Below, piece after piece: positions 1-10,943 of a stretch of 64,000 bases of DNA. This DNA is from Eledone cirrhosa (taxonomy: Eukaryota; Mollusca; Cephalopoda; Octopoda; Eledonidae): positions 70,561,475 through 70,625,474 of the forward strand of contig OZ024744.1 of the NCBI GenBank assembly GCA_964016885.1, read 5' to 3'. Under the pieces are notes generated by a model. The model made no database searches. It saw only the letters and a program-made list of their open reading frames with translations, and was not told the origin of the DNA. How positions within the stretch are numbered: position 1 is the stretch's first letter; every line of letters begins with the position of its first letter. A program made the translations under genes and the position numbers.

Positions 1-639
1 AGCTTACAGAAGATAGATGTGGCTGGCCTCATGGCACTGTACCTCGAGCGGGACGCGTTGGCACTCTTCCTAGAGATGGTTGAACACAGCCAAAGCGATG
101 CGCAAAAGATTGAGAGGCGTATGATGGAAGCGTTCGCGGAAGGACCGTTAGCCGCTTTTGCTAAACTCGCAAGGATTAGATGGAACGGTGAACGCGTTGA
201 CATTTTCGCAGCGGAAATAAGGCGAATAGCCATGTTGGCTGGATATCAGGTGGAATGTGAACGCACGGTGCGGTTGGCGTTCATAAATGGATTTCCAGAC
301 GACATAGCGGTGAAACTGCAGCAAGTCCCGGGTTACAAGGAAATGGAGATGCGTGCACTGGTGGAGCAAGGCCGCATCATAGCAGAAGATGCCAAGAAGA
401 GTGTCGCGGCAATAACAATGAGAGAGATCCAAGGCTACCGGCAGCGAAATGGTGAAAGGGAGGCAACCACGGCACGCGGTTTCCCGCGAACGTTTAGAGG
501 TCGCTGTTTTAGGTGCACATGGCGAGAGACTGTAGAGAGTCAAGGCCGGACAAAATATGCTACCGGTGTAAGCGACCAGGCCACATCGCTACTAGCTGCG
601 ACCAGGGAAACGATCCAAGGGGAACTACTGCGCCGGTAG
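1..639 (+). pseudogene. gag-like protein, N-truncated by window and frameshifted at the zinc knuckle
   Basis: Reading frame 1 is open from the first base, and GTG at 19 is not a real start. The protein is colinear with the complete gag of copy 2 (28654-29415) up to the first zinc knuckle. There a short deletion near 513-525 removes part of the CX2CX3HX4C knuckle and shifts the frame, so the last 40 or so residues are nonsense. The second knuckle (CX2CX4HX4C in copy 2) is still visible in another frame near 555-600. Gag would bind RNA and form the particle in which reverse transcription occurs. The protease frame follows in a different phase. Confidence 0.85.
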
Positions 640-646
640 CTGCCCC

Positions 647-1135
647 TTGCGAGTAGAGGCGCTGCCCGTGGTGAAAGTTTTCGTGAGGGGAAAGCCACAG
701 CAAGCCCTCGTGAACACGGGCTGTACGACGACACTGGTGACCACGAGGGTGGCGCAGAGGTGGAGAGGGAATAGCAGCGTAAGGGCAGTCGACGGTAGGA
801 AAATTGAATGCCGAGGTCGCATCGAAGTGGAGATGGCGGTACGGGGAAAGAAAATAAGGCTTTCTGCCATCGTAGTCGACAACGTGTTGGATGAGATCGG
901 CGTAGTTATGGGCATGGACGCAATTGGCCGTCTAGGAGGCGTCACAGTGAACAACGTCGGTGTGTCGTTTGGCTGCGCCGCGTCGGTATGCACTGTGAGT
1001 ACGCGACAGGAGAACCGAAGTCCCGCGAGGAGAAACATCCCGCTTACACTGTACAGGACAAAGACTTCAAGGCCGTGTTCGATGGGCAACGATGGGTTGT
1101 TGAGTGATACTGGAATGGAGAACCACCAGCACTGA
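647..1135 (+). pseudogene. retroviral-type aspartic protease, catalytic Asp replaced by Asn
   Basis: The frame begins RVEALPVV and is in -1 phase relative to the gag frame of copy 2, as expected for gag-pro frameshifting. The active-site triplet should read DTG but here reads NTG within ALVNTGCTTTLV (AAC at 713-715). A second conserved block, GVVMGMDAIGRLGG (about 897-940), is the flap and C-terminal glycine region of such proteases. The tail after about 1010 is probably linker. With Asn in place of Asp the enzyme should be inactive. The other copy has lost the same residue to Tyr. Confidence 0.85.
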
Positions 1136-1164
1136 AGACCAAAGTCGGCTGCTATCAACACACA

Positions 1165-2865
1165 TTGAAGGGAGACATTAGGAGCGAGTTCGAGCGAGAG
1201 GTAGAGAGATGGATTGAGGAGGGCATACTGCTTCCCTGGAAAGAGGAGGTGAAGTGCGGAGTATTGCCGTTAATGGCGGTGGCGCAACCCACGAAGAACA
1301 AGGTGAGGCCGGTACAGGACTTTCGGGAGCTGAACGAGCACATGTCATTCCACACGGGTGGCGAGGTCACGGATGTCTGTAGGGAAACCCTGCGTGAGTG
1401 GAGACGCATGACGGGGGCTTCCGCAATCGTAGATCTAAAGTCGGCATACTTAATATTACACATAGATGAGAAGCTCTGGCAGTATCAGCTGGTCAGGTAT
1501 AAGGGCCGGACATATTGCCTGATCAGGCTCGGTTTCGGGCTAAGCTCTGCACCGAAGATCATGGTGGCAGTCCTCAAGACCATTCTGGGAAAGGCCGACA
1601 AGATGAAGAGGGCCACTAATTCCTACATTGACGACATCCTAGTGGACGAGTCTGTAGTGTCGGCGGCGGAGGTCACGAACCATTTACAGGGGTATGGACT
1701 GGCTGCGAAGCCATCAGAAGCGTTGGAGGAAGGAGCCGCGCTGGGACTTAGGCTACGGCGAGACAGGACGAGCGTCTTGGTATTACAGAGGGGAAATGAA
1801 GTTCCAGAACTGGGCCCAAGTATGAGTAGGCGGGAGCTTTTCTCGGTGTGTGGAAAGTTGGTGGGTCACTACCCGATTGCTGGGTGGCTCCGGACGGCAT
1901 GCAGCTATGTCATGAGACGAGCGGACGGGGTGACTTGGAGTGACAGAGTGGGAGAAAGGACGGTGGCCATAATGCAGGAGATCGTGGAGAGGGTGAAGGC
2001 CGACGACCCAGTGCGGGGACGCTGGTATGTTCCCAAATCGCAGAGCGGGACCGTATGGTGCGATGCCAGCAGCATAGCGCTGGGTGTCACGTTGGAGTTA
2101 GGAGGTGTTGAGGTCGAGAATGCAGCCTGGCTTAGGAAGAAGGACGACTGCAACCATATCAATGTGGCCGAACTGGACGCGGTATTGAGAGGGGTGAACC
2201 TCGCCCTGAGGTGGGGACTGCGCACCATCGAGATTCGCACAGACTTGGCTACTGTACTCGGATGGGTGAGATCAGTGCTCACCAGTGAGAAGAGAGTGCG
2301 AACGAGAGGGGCGGCGGAGATGCTGATACAGCGCCGCCTGGGAACTTTAGGAGAGCTGGCCACCAAGTTCGACCTGAGGCTGAGCGTAGTTTTCGTGCCC
2401 TCAGAGAAAAATAGGGCGGACGTCTTAACTAGGGTGAAGAAAGCCTGGATGGAAGCGCCGAAGGAGGTAGAAGAGGAGATAGCTGCCGTGTGTCGGCTCA
2501 CCGAGTCGGATCTGAAAGGGTTGCATGACATGCACCACATGGTAGTGGATAGGACTCTGTTCCTAGCCAGGAGAATCGACTCGGACGTTAACAGACACAG
2601 TGTTCAAAGAGTGGTTAGAGGCTGCGTCCGATGTCAGTACATTGATCCCGCCCCGGGTGTGCACGAAACGGGAAGCCTCCCGGTGGATCGCGACTGGAAG
2701 CGATTGGCGGTGGATGTAACACACTACCGACAAGGAACATACCTCTCAATGGTCGACTGTGGACCGGGACGGATGGCGATATGGAGGGAGATGAAGACTG
2801 GAATGGGCATGGACGCAATTGGCCGTCTAGGAGGCGTCACAGTGAACAACGTCGGTGTTGAGTGA
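1165..2865 (+). pseudogene. pol: reverse transcriptase, RNase H and start of integrase
   Basis: One 566-residue frame. The RT block contains VRPVQDFRELNEH, the motif A aspartate in IVDLKSAY, and motif C YIDD (about 1624-1635). The connection contains LFSVCGKLVGHYPIAGWLR. The RNase H block has WCDASS, an E in NVAELDAV, a D in IRTD and a D in NRADVLTR, so its acidic residues are present. The integrase starts with a His/Cys zinc-binding region (LHDMHHM, then CVRC) and the first core Asp in AVDVTHY. The frame ends early because a 56-bp piece of the protease region was copied in at 2803-2858, which shifts phase to a TGA at 2863. The start is arbitrary; this would be made as part of a longer polyprotein. 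Confidence 0.9.
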
Positions 2866-3465
2866 GGTATTCTTGGAGCGAGGCCCTGTGGACGAACTGC
2901 TGATGGACAACAGCGCAGCGTTCCGCACGGAGGCGCTGAGGGAGATGCTCGATGGAAGGTAGGTGGACCCATTCTTCAGAGCAGCGTACAGGCCGAGCGG
3001 AAATGGAATCGTGGAGCGATCAAAGCAATGGCGGAGCGGGGCCACATCTCACCAATGGAGGCAGTGTTCTGGTACAACATGTCTCCTCGGGTGAGACAGG
3101 TTGAGGAATCGGTGCCACACAGAGCAGTATTCAGATACGAGCACGCCACCACAACGGCCAGTGGAGAGAGAGAATGCATTCGTGCAGGTGGGCGAAGAAG
3201 TCTGGGTTAAGCCCCCAGATGCACGTTGCACATCTCAATGGGGAAGGGCACGGTGACGGCCGTAAATTCCCAGAACAATGTGTCCGTGGGCGGAGTACCA
3301 CGCCATGTCCTGGATGACCGTAGAATTAGTGTGTCAACGGACTCCGAGGAAGAGGAAACCCAAAGTGCCGCCCCAACACTGCGAAGATCACAAAGAAGTC
3401 GCAAACCACCAACCTGGACAGCAGACTTTCATATGCAGCAGGACGAGGGGGAAATTGATCCTTGA
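2866..3465 (+). pseudogene. integrase core and C-terminal tail, several deletions
   Basis: Remnant of the catalytic core and tail. Residues LLMDNSAAF carry the second core Asp. The third acidic residue (GIVER) is followed by a deletion of about 12 bp relative to copy 2, and a second deletion of about 16 bp falls near 3142. The last open piece (3226-3465) ends in RRSQRSRKPPTW, the basic C-terminal tail typical of Ty3/gypsy integrases. The stop is TGA at 3463, a few bases before the LTR. The protein cannot be made in one piece. Confidence 0.8.
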
Positions 3466-3472
3466 GATCAGG

Positions 3473-3682
3473 GGTGGGGGGCGTGTGCTTGACCGGAAGG
3501 GTGCTCGACCGGAAGGGCCAGCAGGTCTGCCTCTCTCTAGGGAGGTCAGCGAACGTGGTGGACGTCAGTTTTGGAGCTCCCGGTTAACGAGTTGGATTGT
3601 ACGCACGTGGGAGAGAAGAGACCAGCCATTGGATTAGCGGTGCCAGCGAAAGCGGTAAGTGAAGTAAATTTTTCTAACCACA
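3473..3682 (+). repeat. 3' LTR of copy 1
   Basis: Aligns by eye with the two LTRs of copy 2 (28255-28522 and about 32190-32474) but is shorter near its 5' side. It keeps two repeats of the CCGGAAGGG motif, the GGACGTCAG block and the end TTTCTAACCACA. The terminal CA at 3681-3682 matches the ends of the copy 2 LTRs. A purine-rich stretch precedes it. Confidence 0.8.
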
Positions 3683-4269
3683 GACATAATCCAAGAAAAA
3701 ACACCATAATAAAACGGATAAACAATCAGACGTGTTGGCCCTGAAGAGGGCCTGATAACGTTCACTGTTGCAAAGTGTCAATAATGGAGGAGAAGTTACA
3801 TCTTAATTCGTGTTAATCTTCCCACGATCCGACACCTCGAAATATCGACAAAATAAACTCTACTCTCAAGGACGGCATGTTACAACTAACATGCCGGGAG
3901 TACGAATATTCGTCAACATACGATTTGGGTTATATTATTCTTAAAATTAATAATAATATTAAAAAATTAAATAATAAAAAATAATTAAAAAAACTAGAGT
4001 CTGAAGCGGCTGCTATATTTTTAGCTGATATTGTGTTTTCGGCCAATGCTTATAGAATTTACTGGGGTGGGGATATTGAGGTTACAAAAGCCCGATGGGC
4101 TGCTTCAGGGTAGGCTAAAGAGGAAAAAGGAAAAGAAAGAGGAGAGGGAGTGGAAGGAAGTGAGAAGAGATAAAGGGGGCAAAGAAAAGAAGAACATCTA
4201 CTTATGTATGTTGGGTTTTCCCCTAACTTGTTCGGCAGGTGGGGAAAAGAAGGATGTTGCAGTCATTGT
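3683..4269. other. no gene seen; AT-rich spacer with one GC-rich stem-loop
   Basis: AT-rich DNA between the LTR element and the Penelope-like element. Apart from the stem-loop at 3737-3752 and an A/G-rich stretch near 4110-4200 I see no supported feature. Short open frames here have no recognisable motif. Confidence 0.5.
3737..3752 (-). other. histone-mRNA-like stem-loop sequence
   Basis: On the minus strand this reads GGCCCTCTTCAGGGCC, a 6-bp stem with a 4-nt loop, followed by AACAC. The same string and its upstream AGTGAACGTT occur in the tandem repeats near the 3' end of the Helitron at 24005-27970. It resembles the replication-dependent histone 3' stem-loop (6-bp stem, 4-nt loop). No histone coding sequence is adjacent. 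Confidence 0.45.
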
Positions 4270-5097
4270 CTACCCACCCGGGTCATGAGGGGGTTTGAGG
4301 GCGAGGTAAGTCCTACGCAATCGGTGTTTACATGCAGTTACAAGTTCGTCTTTTTTGTTTAGGAGTTGGTCCTTCGTAAACAGCATTTGTATTGTTTCCC
4401 CCGTGCATAGGTTACACGGACGGCATCCTCCCGTGTAGGAGTTAGCCCTGGACAGTAAGGTCCAAGTAAGATTATATGTTATGTTATTATCTTGGATGTC
4501 CCAGATGTGGCCCGAAAGTGTAGTGGCATGTCGCCGGGCCGGGTTTCTGAACGTATGTCGGTGTTGGTAGAGCCAGGTCTTAAAGTCACAAGCGGTTAAT
4601 CCTATATAGGCTTTGTTGGAGTTTTCCGTCCTCACGTTGCATTGGTAGATCACGTTACGTTCTCGGCATCTGTTGTTGAGGGGGCACGTAGATCTATCAC
4701 GGCAGTTACACCTCATGGTCGCCTCTCCACTAATGTCTAGGTTGTTTCTTTCATAGGAGTTGAGTTTCTTGTTGTTTGAGGAGGCGATGTTTTGTGCGAA
4801 GTTGGGTGTGGTGCTGTAGGAGAGTTTGATAGTGTTTTTGTTGATTATGTTGTGGTAGCGGTGTTGTGGTGGGAAGTGTTTTTCGAGGAGCCTAAAGAAG
4901 ATTTTCCCGATTGGTGTTGCAACCTCGGCATTGTGGGGAGGGTTGAACCACGTTACGTGGCGTGAGCGGCGGCGTGGCCTGCTGGTTCCGTTAAGGGAAG
5001 CTGGATAAAAGGAGATTTCCTCCCGAAAGCCGCTTCGCTTGAGGGTCTGGTTGTAATAAAACGCATGTTCATTGAAAATCTGCTCATTAGCGGACAA
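4270..5097 (-). pseudogene. GIY-YIG endonuclease domain of Penelope-like element
   Basis: A 275-residue frame. The linker has the Cys pattern CNCRDRSTCPLNNRC. The nuclease core begins NVIYQC (the GIY strand), followed by KAYIGLT (the YIG strand). The next motif should be FKxR with a catalytic Arg, but here it is FKTWLYQH, so the Arg is replaced by Trp. In Penelope-like elements this nuclease makes the target nick that primes reverse transcription. The ATG start is not the true one; the domain should be fused to the RT upstream. The C-terminus ends in a normal stop at 4270-4272. Confidence 0.85.
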
Positions 5098-5118
5098 ACG
5101 AGATATGCAGAAGATGTT

Positions 5119-6315
5119 TTAAACCAGGTTATTGGTGATGTTTCTAGGATGGTTAGAGTGGCGGTGTATGTAGTGAAGGTTGTCGTTTGGTTTCCTGTAT
5201 GGGTAGTACATATCATTTTCGAGGTTGAGGGTAACGTCCAGGAAATTGACTCGGGTTAGGGACGTTTGTAGGGTGATTTTAAATCCCCAGTCCCGGAAGA
5301 AGTTGATTAGTTGTTTACAGACCCGGTCTGTACTACCCTTTGAGGGTAGGGAGCCCACCGTCTCGGTACAATCCACCGCCCAATGCAGGAAACATTTCGC
5401 TGAGTTTATGTAGTAGGAATAATCCTATAAGATCGGTCACCTCCGCCGAGTCGGTCGCACCCATACTAACGGCGGGGAGTCGGGAGATCTTTTTATCCAC
5501 TTGGAGTTGTCGAAAAGGAAGACTGTCTTCCTGGCGTGAAGAATGATGTTTCTTTCCTGGTCGGTGATGGGTGTGAGTGTTTTGGCAAAGTCCAAAGCGG
5601 CCGTAAGGAGCGGTAAGGTAATAGAGGTGTAATAGCTCTCTATGTCGAACTGGAAGAATTTGGTGTCCCATTTGTCCTCAATATTCCTGAACCATGAGAT
5701 GACTTCCTGGGTGCTGACCCAAAGGCCAAGTCTCGCGTTTTGCTTGACTTTTGGTATAACGCGGTCAGGATCTTTTTACTGATTCTCCCTATGTCCGACT
5801 TCGTCGGTTTTATAAGCCTGATGGATGGTTTGCGGTCGAAGTCGGATTTATGGACCTTCAGGGTGAAATAGGGAGTCCGTGGGTCGAGAGGTTCAGTGCG
5901 GTCGGCAACCCCGAGTTTGGAGGTAATTTGTTGTCCCATCTAGATTTAAGTCATGGATTATTGAATGGTTAGCCTTTTTGTAGGTGGAGTTCAGGCTGCT
6001 CCTGATAAGTGTGTGGTATATGTCAGAGTTGACGAAGTAGAGGTTTCCAGTTTTGTCCGAGTGCACCAGGATGTCTTTAGTGCTTTCGCACTCCGTTATT
6101 TTGCTACGGAGTTGTTGTACGAATCGGTTGTGTCTAGGTTTGAATTGTATTCCCTTGACCAGGTGGAAGAGGTTGTTCTCGAAGGGTGAGAGCATAAGGT
6201 TCGGTGGGGGAGATTTGTAGGTATTGAATCCGAATCTCTCCTTGGTGTCGAAGTCCTGGTTGTCGCGGTAGGGTCGGAAAGTGCTCTACTACGGAGGTAG
6301 GAGCTAGATAACCAC
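5119..6315 (-). pseudogene. reverse transcriptase of Penelope-like element, multiple frameshifts
   Basis: Four overlapping pieces in different frames. 5893-6195 carries the N-terminal block with FENNLFHLV and a SDKTGNLY-like segment. 5640-5939 carries YFTLKVHK and KSDIGRISKKIL. 5333-5671 ends in the catalytic motif, which reads YRDGGL where the family has YRDDGL (the changed codon is 5357-5359). 5119-5376 carries FLDVTLNL and the downstream thumb block. The first conserved block continues to about 6315 in yet another frame. The order is correct for one ancestral ORF, and the copy could not be active. Confidence 0.85.
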
Positions 6316-6348
6316 ACTTCCTTCGTTATATATATATGTATATATATA

Positions 6349-6524
6349 GGAAAAAGTATGACCCCGACGGCAGAGCTCAAGCCGATTTCCAGAAATAGCC
6401 ATTGAAACGGCTTGAGCTATGCCGTCGGGGTCATACTTGTTCCTATTACCCACTCTACTACCCTACGTATTGAGTACTTTGGTGCGTTATGGTCCATCTG
6501 GTTCCTTACCACAATTCCTTCGTT
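6349..6524 (+). repeat. foldback repeat family FB1, copy 1
   Basis: A near-perfect hairpin (arms about 6349-6392 and 6400-6443) built on GACCCCGACGGC and GAGCTCAAGCCG. It is followed by an 80-bp unique side ending TTACCAC-A-TTCCTTCGTT. Other copies are at 23351-23410 (half), 32577-32768, 38837-39022 and 39750-39774 (fragment). All lie beside (TA)n tracts. No coding capacity. Confidence 0.8.
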
Positions 6525-6549
6525 ATATATATATATATATATATATATA

Positions 6550-6760
6550 GTAATAATAATAAATTTGAAGACTAAAATCCAAAGAGGGCTCGATAAGGAT
6601 AAATATATATCAAATATATAAGAACCGTAGAGCAAAAATTTATTAAAATAACAGATTAAAATTTAAGCAAAGAATCGCTGCTTTCACCCTTAACGGGATC
6701 TTCTGAAACTAACAAAGTCAATCTGTAAACGCAGAAGTGGATATTTCAAAAAACGTTGCA
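6550..6760 (+). repeat. interspersed repeat R1, copy 1
   Basis: Starts after (TA)n with TAGTAATAATAATAAATTTG and runs through GCTGCTTTCACCCTTAACGG and GATCTTCTGAAACTAAC. The same sequence recurs at 8010-8057 (minus), 11612-11690, 12790-13003 (palindromic pair), 38655-38820 (palindromic pair) and 39620-39722 (minus). Non-coding. Always next to (TA)n. Confidence 0.75.
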
Positions 6761-6789
6761 ACCGGAGGAAGACAAGAAGACGATACTTT

Positions 6790-7060
6790 GGTTCGTGGAA
6801 ACGTTCCCTGGCAAAGAACGGGGAAAAACGAATATAATACGTCATTAATAGGAGCGGGGGAAAACAATTACACGCAAAGACAGAACCACGTTTATGGTAT
6901 AAAAGAAGTCGTAAACTCATGTTCTCTTAGGTGGTTCATAGAGACGTTCTCTGGCAATGAACGGGAAAAAACGAAGATAATACGTCATATGTGGAGCGTA
7001 GAGAACAATTGCACGCAAAGACAAAACCACGTAAATGGTATAGCTGAAGTCGTAGACTAA
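6790..7060 (+). repeat. two direct repeats of about 143 bp
   Basis: GGTTCGTGGAAACGTTC at 6790 and GGTTCATAGAGACGTTC at 6933 begin two similar units. Both run through ACGGG-AAAAACGAA and ACGCAAAGACA to AAGTCGTA-AC. Only the first unit is inside the inverted repeat arm. Confidence 0.65.
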
Positions 7061-7827
7061 AATTCTAACTAGGAAACCGAATGATTCTCTGCTTCAGAGT
7101 TAAGAATAAAGTAAATAAAATACAATACAGAGGTAATTGAAATTAAATAAATACATACACGCATCCAAATACGTACATACACAAGCATACGCGAAAACAC
7201 TCGCCATAGGTATACAAAACCACGCACATATACATATGTGTGTGTGTGTGTGTGTGTGCGTGTATACAAATAAATAAGTAATTAAATAAACGTATATAAA
7301 TAAATAAATACGTATATAACAAGCGCACACACATACCTACTTGTAAATACACAAATTTTCGGAGACGTACGTCAACCAAAACATGAAGTACACATATACA
7401 CACACCCAACATACGTACGAACCCGCATACTCACACAGACGCAAAACTTCTGTATACACATAACCAAAAGCATATGTACCGGAATATATAAAAATATACG
7501 CCAAAACATATACAATCAAATATACGTACGAGAAAGTATACGTACCTTCACAAAACATACAGGTAATATATACTTACCTATGCAAATAAGTAATGGTATA
7601 AACATAACATATACTTAGCTACCACATCAAGACGTAAAATATCCACGTATAGATCGTACTATCCGTTAGGATATAATGTGGGGCTGTATTACAGGAAAGT
7701 GTTGTGCAATTTATGTTTACAAGCCGAAATTGCCTCAGATTTTTTGTTTAATATGTGGTCTGTGGCGTAGAGTATTTCCAGGGCCTCAGCGGCGCAGAGG
7801 TCACATGGTCTTTTATTTCCGTTATAC
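7061..7827. other. no gene seen; low-complexity spacer
   Basis: AC-rich, ACATATAC-type DNA with a (TG)n tract near 7236-7262. Open frames here translate only to cysteine/tyrosine-rich low-complexity peptides. Confidence 0.6.
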
Positions 7828-8110
7828 GATCTATGAACCACCTAAGAGAACATTAGTCTACTTCTTTTATACCATGTGTAATTGTTTTTCACCGCTCCTA
7901 TTAATGACGTATTATATTCGTTTTTTCCCGTTCTTTGCCAGCGAACGTTTCCACGAACCAAAGTATCGTCTTCCTGTCTTCCTCCGGTTGCAACGTTTTT
8001 TGAAATATCCACTTCTGCGTTTACAGATTGACTTTGTTAGTTTCAGAAGATCCCGTTAAGGCGTAGGACAGAACAAAGGAGAGGCACAAAAACAAAGAAA
8101 AGAATCCCCA

Positions 8111-8153
8111 GTCACTGAAGAGGTCACAGAATGTGTGACGAAAGAACTTTGAC
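8111..8153 (+). ncRNA. possible minimal hammerhead ribozyme
   Basis: Core CTGAAGA (8115-8121) fits CUGANGA, and GAAA is at 8140-8143. Stem I pairs GTCA (8111-8114) with TGAC (8150-8153). Stem II pairs GGTCACA with TGTGAC with one bulged G around a GAATG loop. Stem III would be only two pairs with a 2-nt loop, which is very tight. A degraded relative lies at 50022-50062. Weaker than the other hammerheads in this window. Confidence 0.35.
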
Positions 8154-8304
8154 AATATATAAACAACCATCTGGTTGTGGAACCAACCAACCAACCGGAA
8201 ATTTATAAATTCCTAAATTTATAAATTTATTATAATAAATTGAAGTGAAAGCAACTGGTGCGTGTGTTTCTAATTGGCAACATGACCCTCCCAAAGTATA
8301 ACAA

Positions 8305-8435
<131 letters not shown>

Positions 8436-8460
8436 GCGAAAAAGTGAAGAATAACATGGT

Positions 8461-8790
8461 CAACAGTACAAAAAGGGTTTTATTTACAGTATTAACAATT
8501 GTTTCAATGATTAAGTTGTCTAAAAATTGCTAATCACTTGAAGTTGTGTCACTCAATTTTAAATACAATGCATGCTTAAGCAAATCATCACGGCGTTTGT
8601 AATATATTAGGGAAATTCATAATATATTACAAACGCCGTGTATAATTTTAAACACTTTTTCTGATGATTTGGTTAAGCATGCATTGTATTTAAAATTGAG
8701 TGTCACAACTTCAAGTGAGTAACAATTTTTAGACAACTTAATCATTGAAACAATTGTTAATACTGTAAATAAAACCCTTTTTGTACTGTT
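8461..8790. repeat. foldback repeat, arms about 8461-8608 and 8629-8790
   Basis: The left arm runs from CAACAGTACAAAAAGGGTTT to CGGCGTTTGTAATATATT. The right arm is its reverse complement with small differences, around a short unpaired centre (8609-8628). CTGATGA occurs at 8664, but no GAAA follows at a usable distance, so I do not call a ribozyme. Confidence 0.75.
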
Positions 8791-8957
8791 CACTATTATT
8801 ACTCCAAGATTAACTTGCATAGGATTCCTGAGAAATCACAAACTCACTACCTAAGGAAACCTCTTGTTGAGTCAAACAACGCCGTACGCTAAAACTATCC
8901 TCAGTTCGGAGTATTCACAACCTCTAACTGGGTTACCTATAACGATAATTTGTTATC

Positions 8958-8993
<36 letters not shown>

Positions 8994-9291
8994 GGAAAAA
9001 ATGAAACGAAATTTCATTTCCCACTCCCAGTACGGCTGTTACTTAAATACAAGTATGTACACGTACGTACATATATGTATACAGACGTACAGTAGTATGT
9101 ATATATATATATATACATATATGCACACATATATATATGTACGTATGGATTCACCGAACATTTATTATAATGCTCGGTGTGTTTGTAAACAAACATCCTG
9201 TACTAAGCCGTAGTGTCTAGCAACCATCGTTGCTCGTTTGTTCAACACTATATATATATATATAGTATGTATGTATGTATATTCTTATATG

Positions 9292-9322
<31 letters not shown>

Positions 9323-9519
9323 ATTTCCTTTTCTCACTAGTCAGTTCTTTCGTTGCTACAGATCAGGCGGCTGAATTAGCGGTCGCTATTTTCAATTTGC
9401 AAAGCCCTTTAAACTGTATGTTATTACTCTGAGGTCTATTCCTGGTCGAGTGCTTGGCTGCACTGCTGAAGGCATTCGTTGGCTTAGCTGCTGATCGAAC
9501 TTCGAATATGCTGTACTAT

Positions 9520-9524
<5 letters not shown>
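8791..9524. other. no gene seen
   Basis: AT-rich DNA with (TA)n at 8959-8988 and 9249-9265 and (GT)n at 9301-9321. No conserved motif recognised. Confidence 0.5.

Positions 9525-9598
<74 letters not shown>
9525..9598. repeat. (TA)n microsatellite
   Basis: About 65 bp of uninterrupted TA preceded by a short (TG)n. Confidence 0.95.
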
Positions 9599-9601
<3 letters not shown>

Positions 9602-9984
9602 AAGTTAATATATCACCGGAGGTACTATGTACCCCTGGAAATATATAGGGTGTCTATGGTACCGTGGTTGTTCTATGGTACTAATTTGACATACCAGAAC
9701 TATAAAATTGAGATAAGCGGAGCAAGCAAGATTCAAACAATTTTTTAAAATAAATTAAAAAATATAATTTAAATATTTACCTATTCTAATTGCTTTTACC
9801 GAACGGTTTCACTTCACAAAAGATTGGAGATCCCTAGGGACCTCCAATGGAAAAGTTTAGATCATCAGAAAGCATTTCCCTTTCCTAGGACAGAAAGTCC
9901 CAGGAACGGCAAAATATATTGCCATCTGCCAGCCAGCAGAGGATCGAATGGGGCCGAAAATTTGACCTATGCGTGAACCATATA

Positions 9985-10122
9985 AAGTCTGTCTTAAGCC
10001 AGAAGGCTCATTTGGCCGGTACTTATCCCGGTTTCATGGCGTGAAGCGACTGAAAGTACAAGACCCCCCCCCCCTGGACAGGACGCCAGTCCATCGCAGG
10101 GTTAAACCTCCAACTATTGCTA
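9985..10122 (-). repeat. SINE fragment (CTCATTTGGCC family)
   Basis: Matches, in the opposite orientation, the 3' part of the SINE at 42888-43125. Shared blocks include GTCTGTCTTAAGCCAG, GGCTCATTTGGCC, the CCCTGGACAG region and GGGTTAAACC. No tRNA-like head is present here. Confidence 0.65.
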
Positions 10123-10130
10123 TGCATACA

Positions 10131-10132
10131 TA

Positions 10133-10207
<75 letters not shown>
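10131..10207. repeat. (TA)n microsatellite
   Basis: Long uninterrupted TA tract. Confidence 0.95.

Positions 10208-10943
<736 letters not shown>

Larger units (their letters stand above)
1..3682 (+). mobile_element. LTR retrotransposon, copy 1 (5' end outside window), degenerate
   Basis: The order of domains is gag, aspartic protease, reverse transcriptase, RNase H, integrase, then a 3' LTR. This order fits Ty3/gypsy-like elements; BEL/Pao is not excluded because I could not run a phylogeny. The window opens inside gag, so the 5' LTR is not seen. A second copy of the same family lies at 28255-32474 and lets the damage be read by comparison. Copy 1 has a shifted gag end, a lost protease aspartate, a foreign patch in the integrase, and small deletions in the integrase 3' half. 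No env-like frame was seen. Confidence 0.9.
4270..6320 (-). mobile_element. Penelope-like retroelement with GIY-YIG endonuclease, degenerate
   Basis: Read from right to left: an N-terminal region, RT blocks typical of Penelope-like elements, then a Cys-rich linker and a C-terminal GIY-YIG nuclease. The frame changes several times, so the copy is dead. Key residues are lost in both enzymes (RT motif C and the nuclease arginine). Its upstream end near 6305-6325 shares the string CGAAGGAA-TGTGGT with foldback repeats found four times elsewhere in the window. Confidence 0.85.
6689..8057. repeat. long inverted repeat, arms 6689-6948 and 7828-8057
   Basis: The left arm includes AACGTTGCAACCGGAGGAAG and TTTGGTTCGTGGAAACGTT. 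Its reverse complement reappears in the right arm with few mismatches. The spacer is AC- and GT-rich DNA. The mirrored open frames in the arms are an effect of the repeat, not a gene pair. Confidence 0.8.

Noticed and set aside
3741..3760. CTGAAGAGGGCC as a hammerhead core
   Set aside because: No GAAA downstream; the segment is better explained as the histone-like stem-loop read on the other strand.
4270..6320. Non-LTR LINE assignment for the minus-strand element
   Set aside because: The GIY-YIG domain and YRDDGL-type RT motif point to Penelope-like elements; no APE endonuclease.
8655..8800. CTGATGA at 8664 within the 8.5-kb foldback
   Set aside because: No GAAA at a distance allowing stem II and no pairing strands; not a hammerhead.
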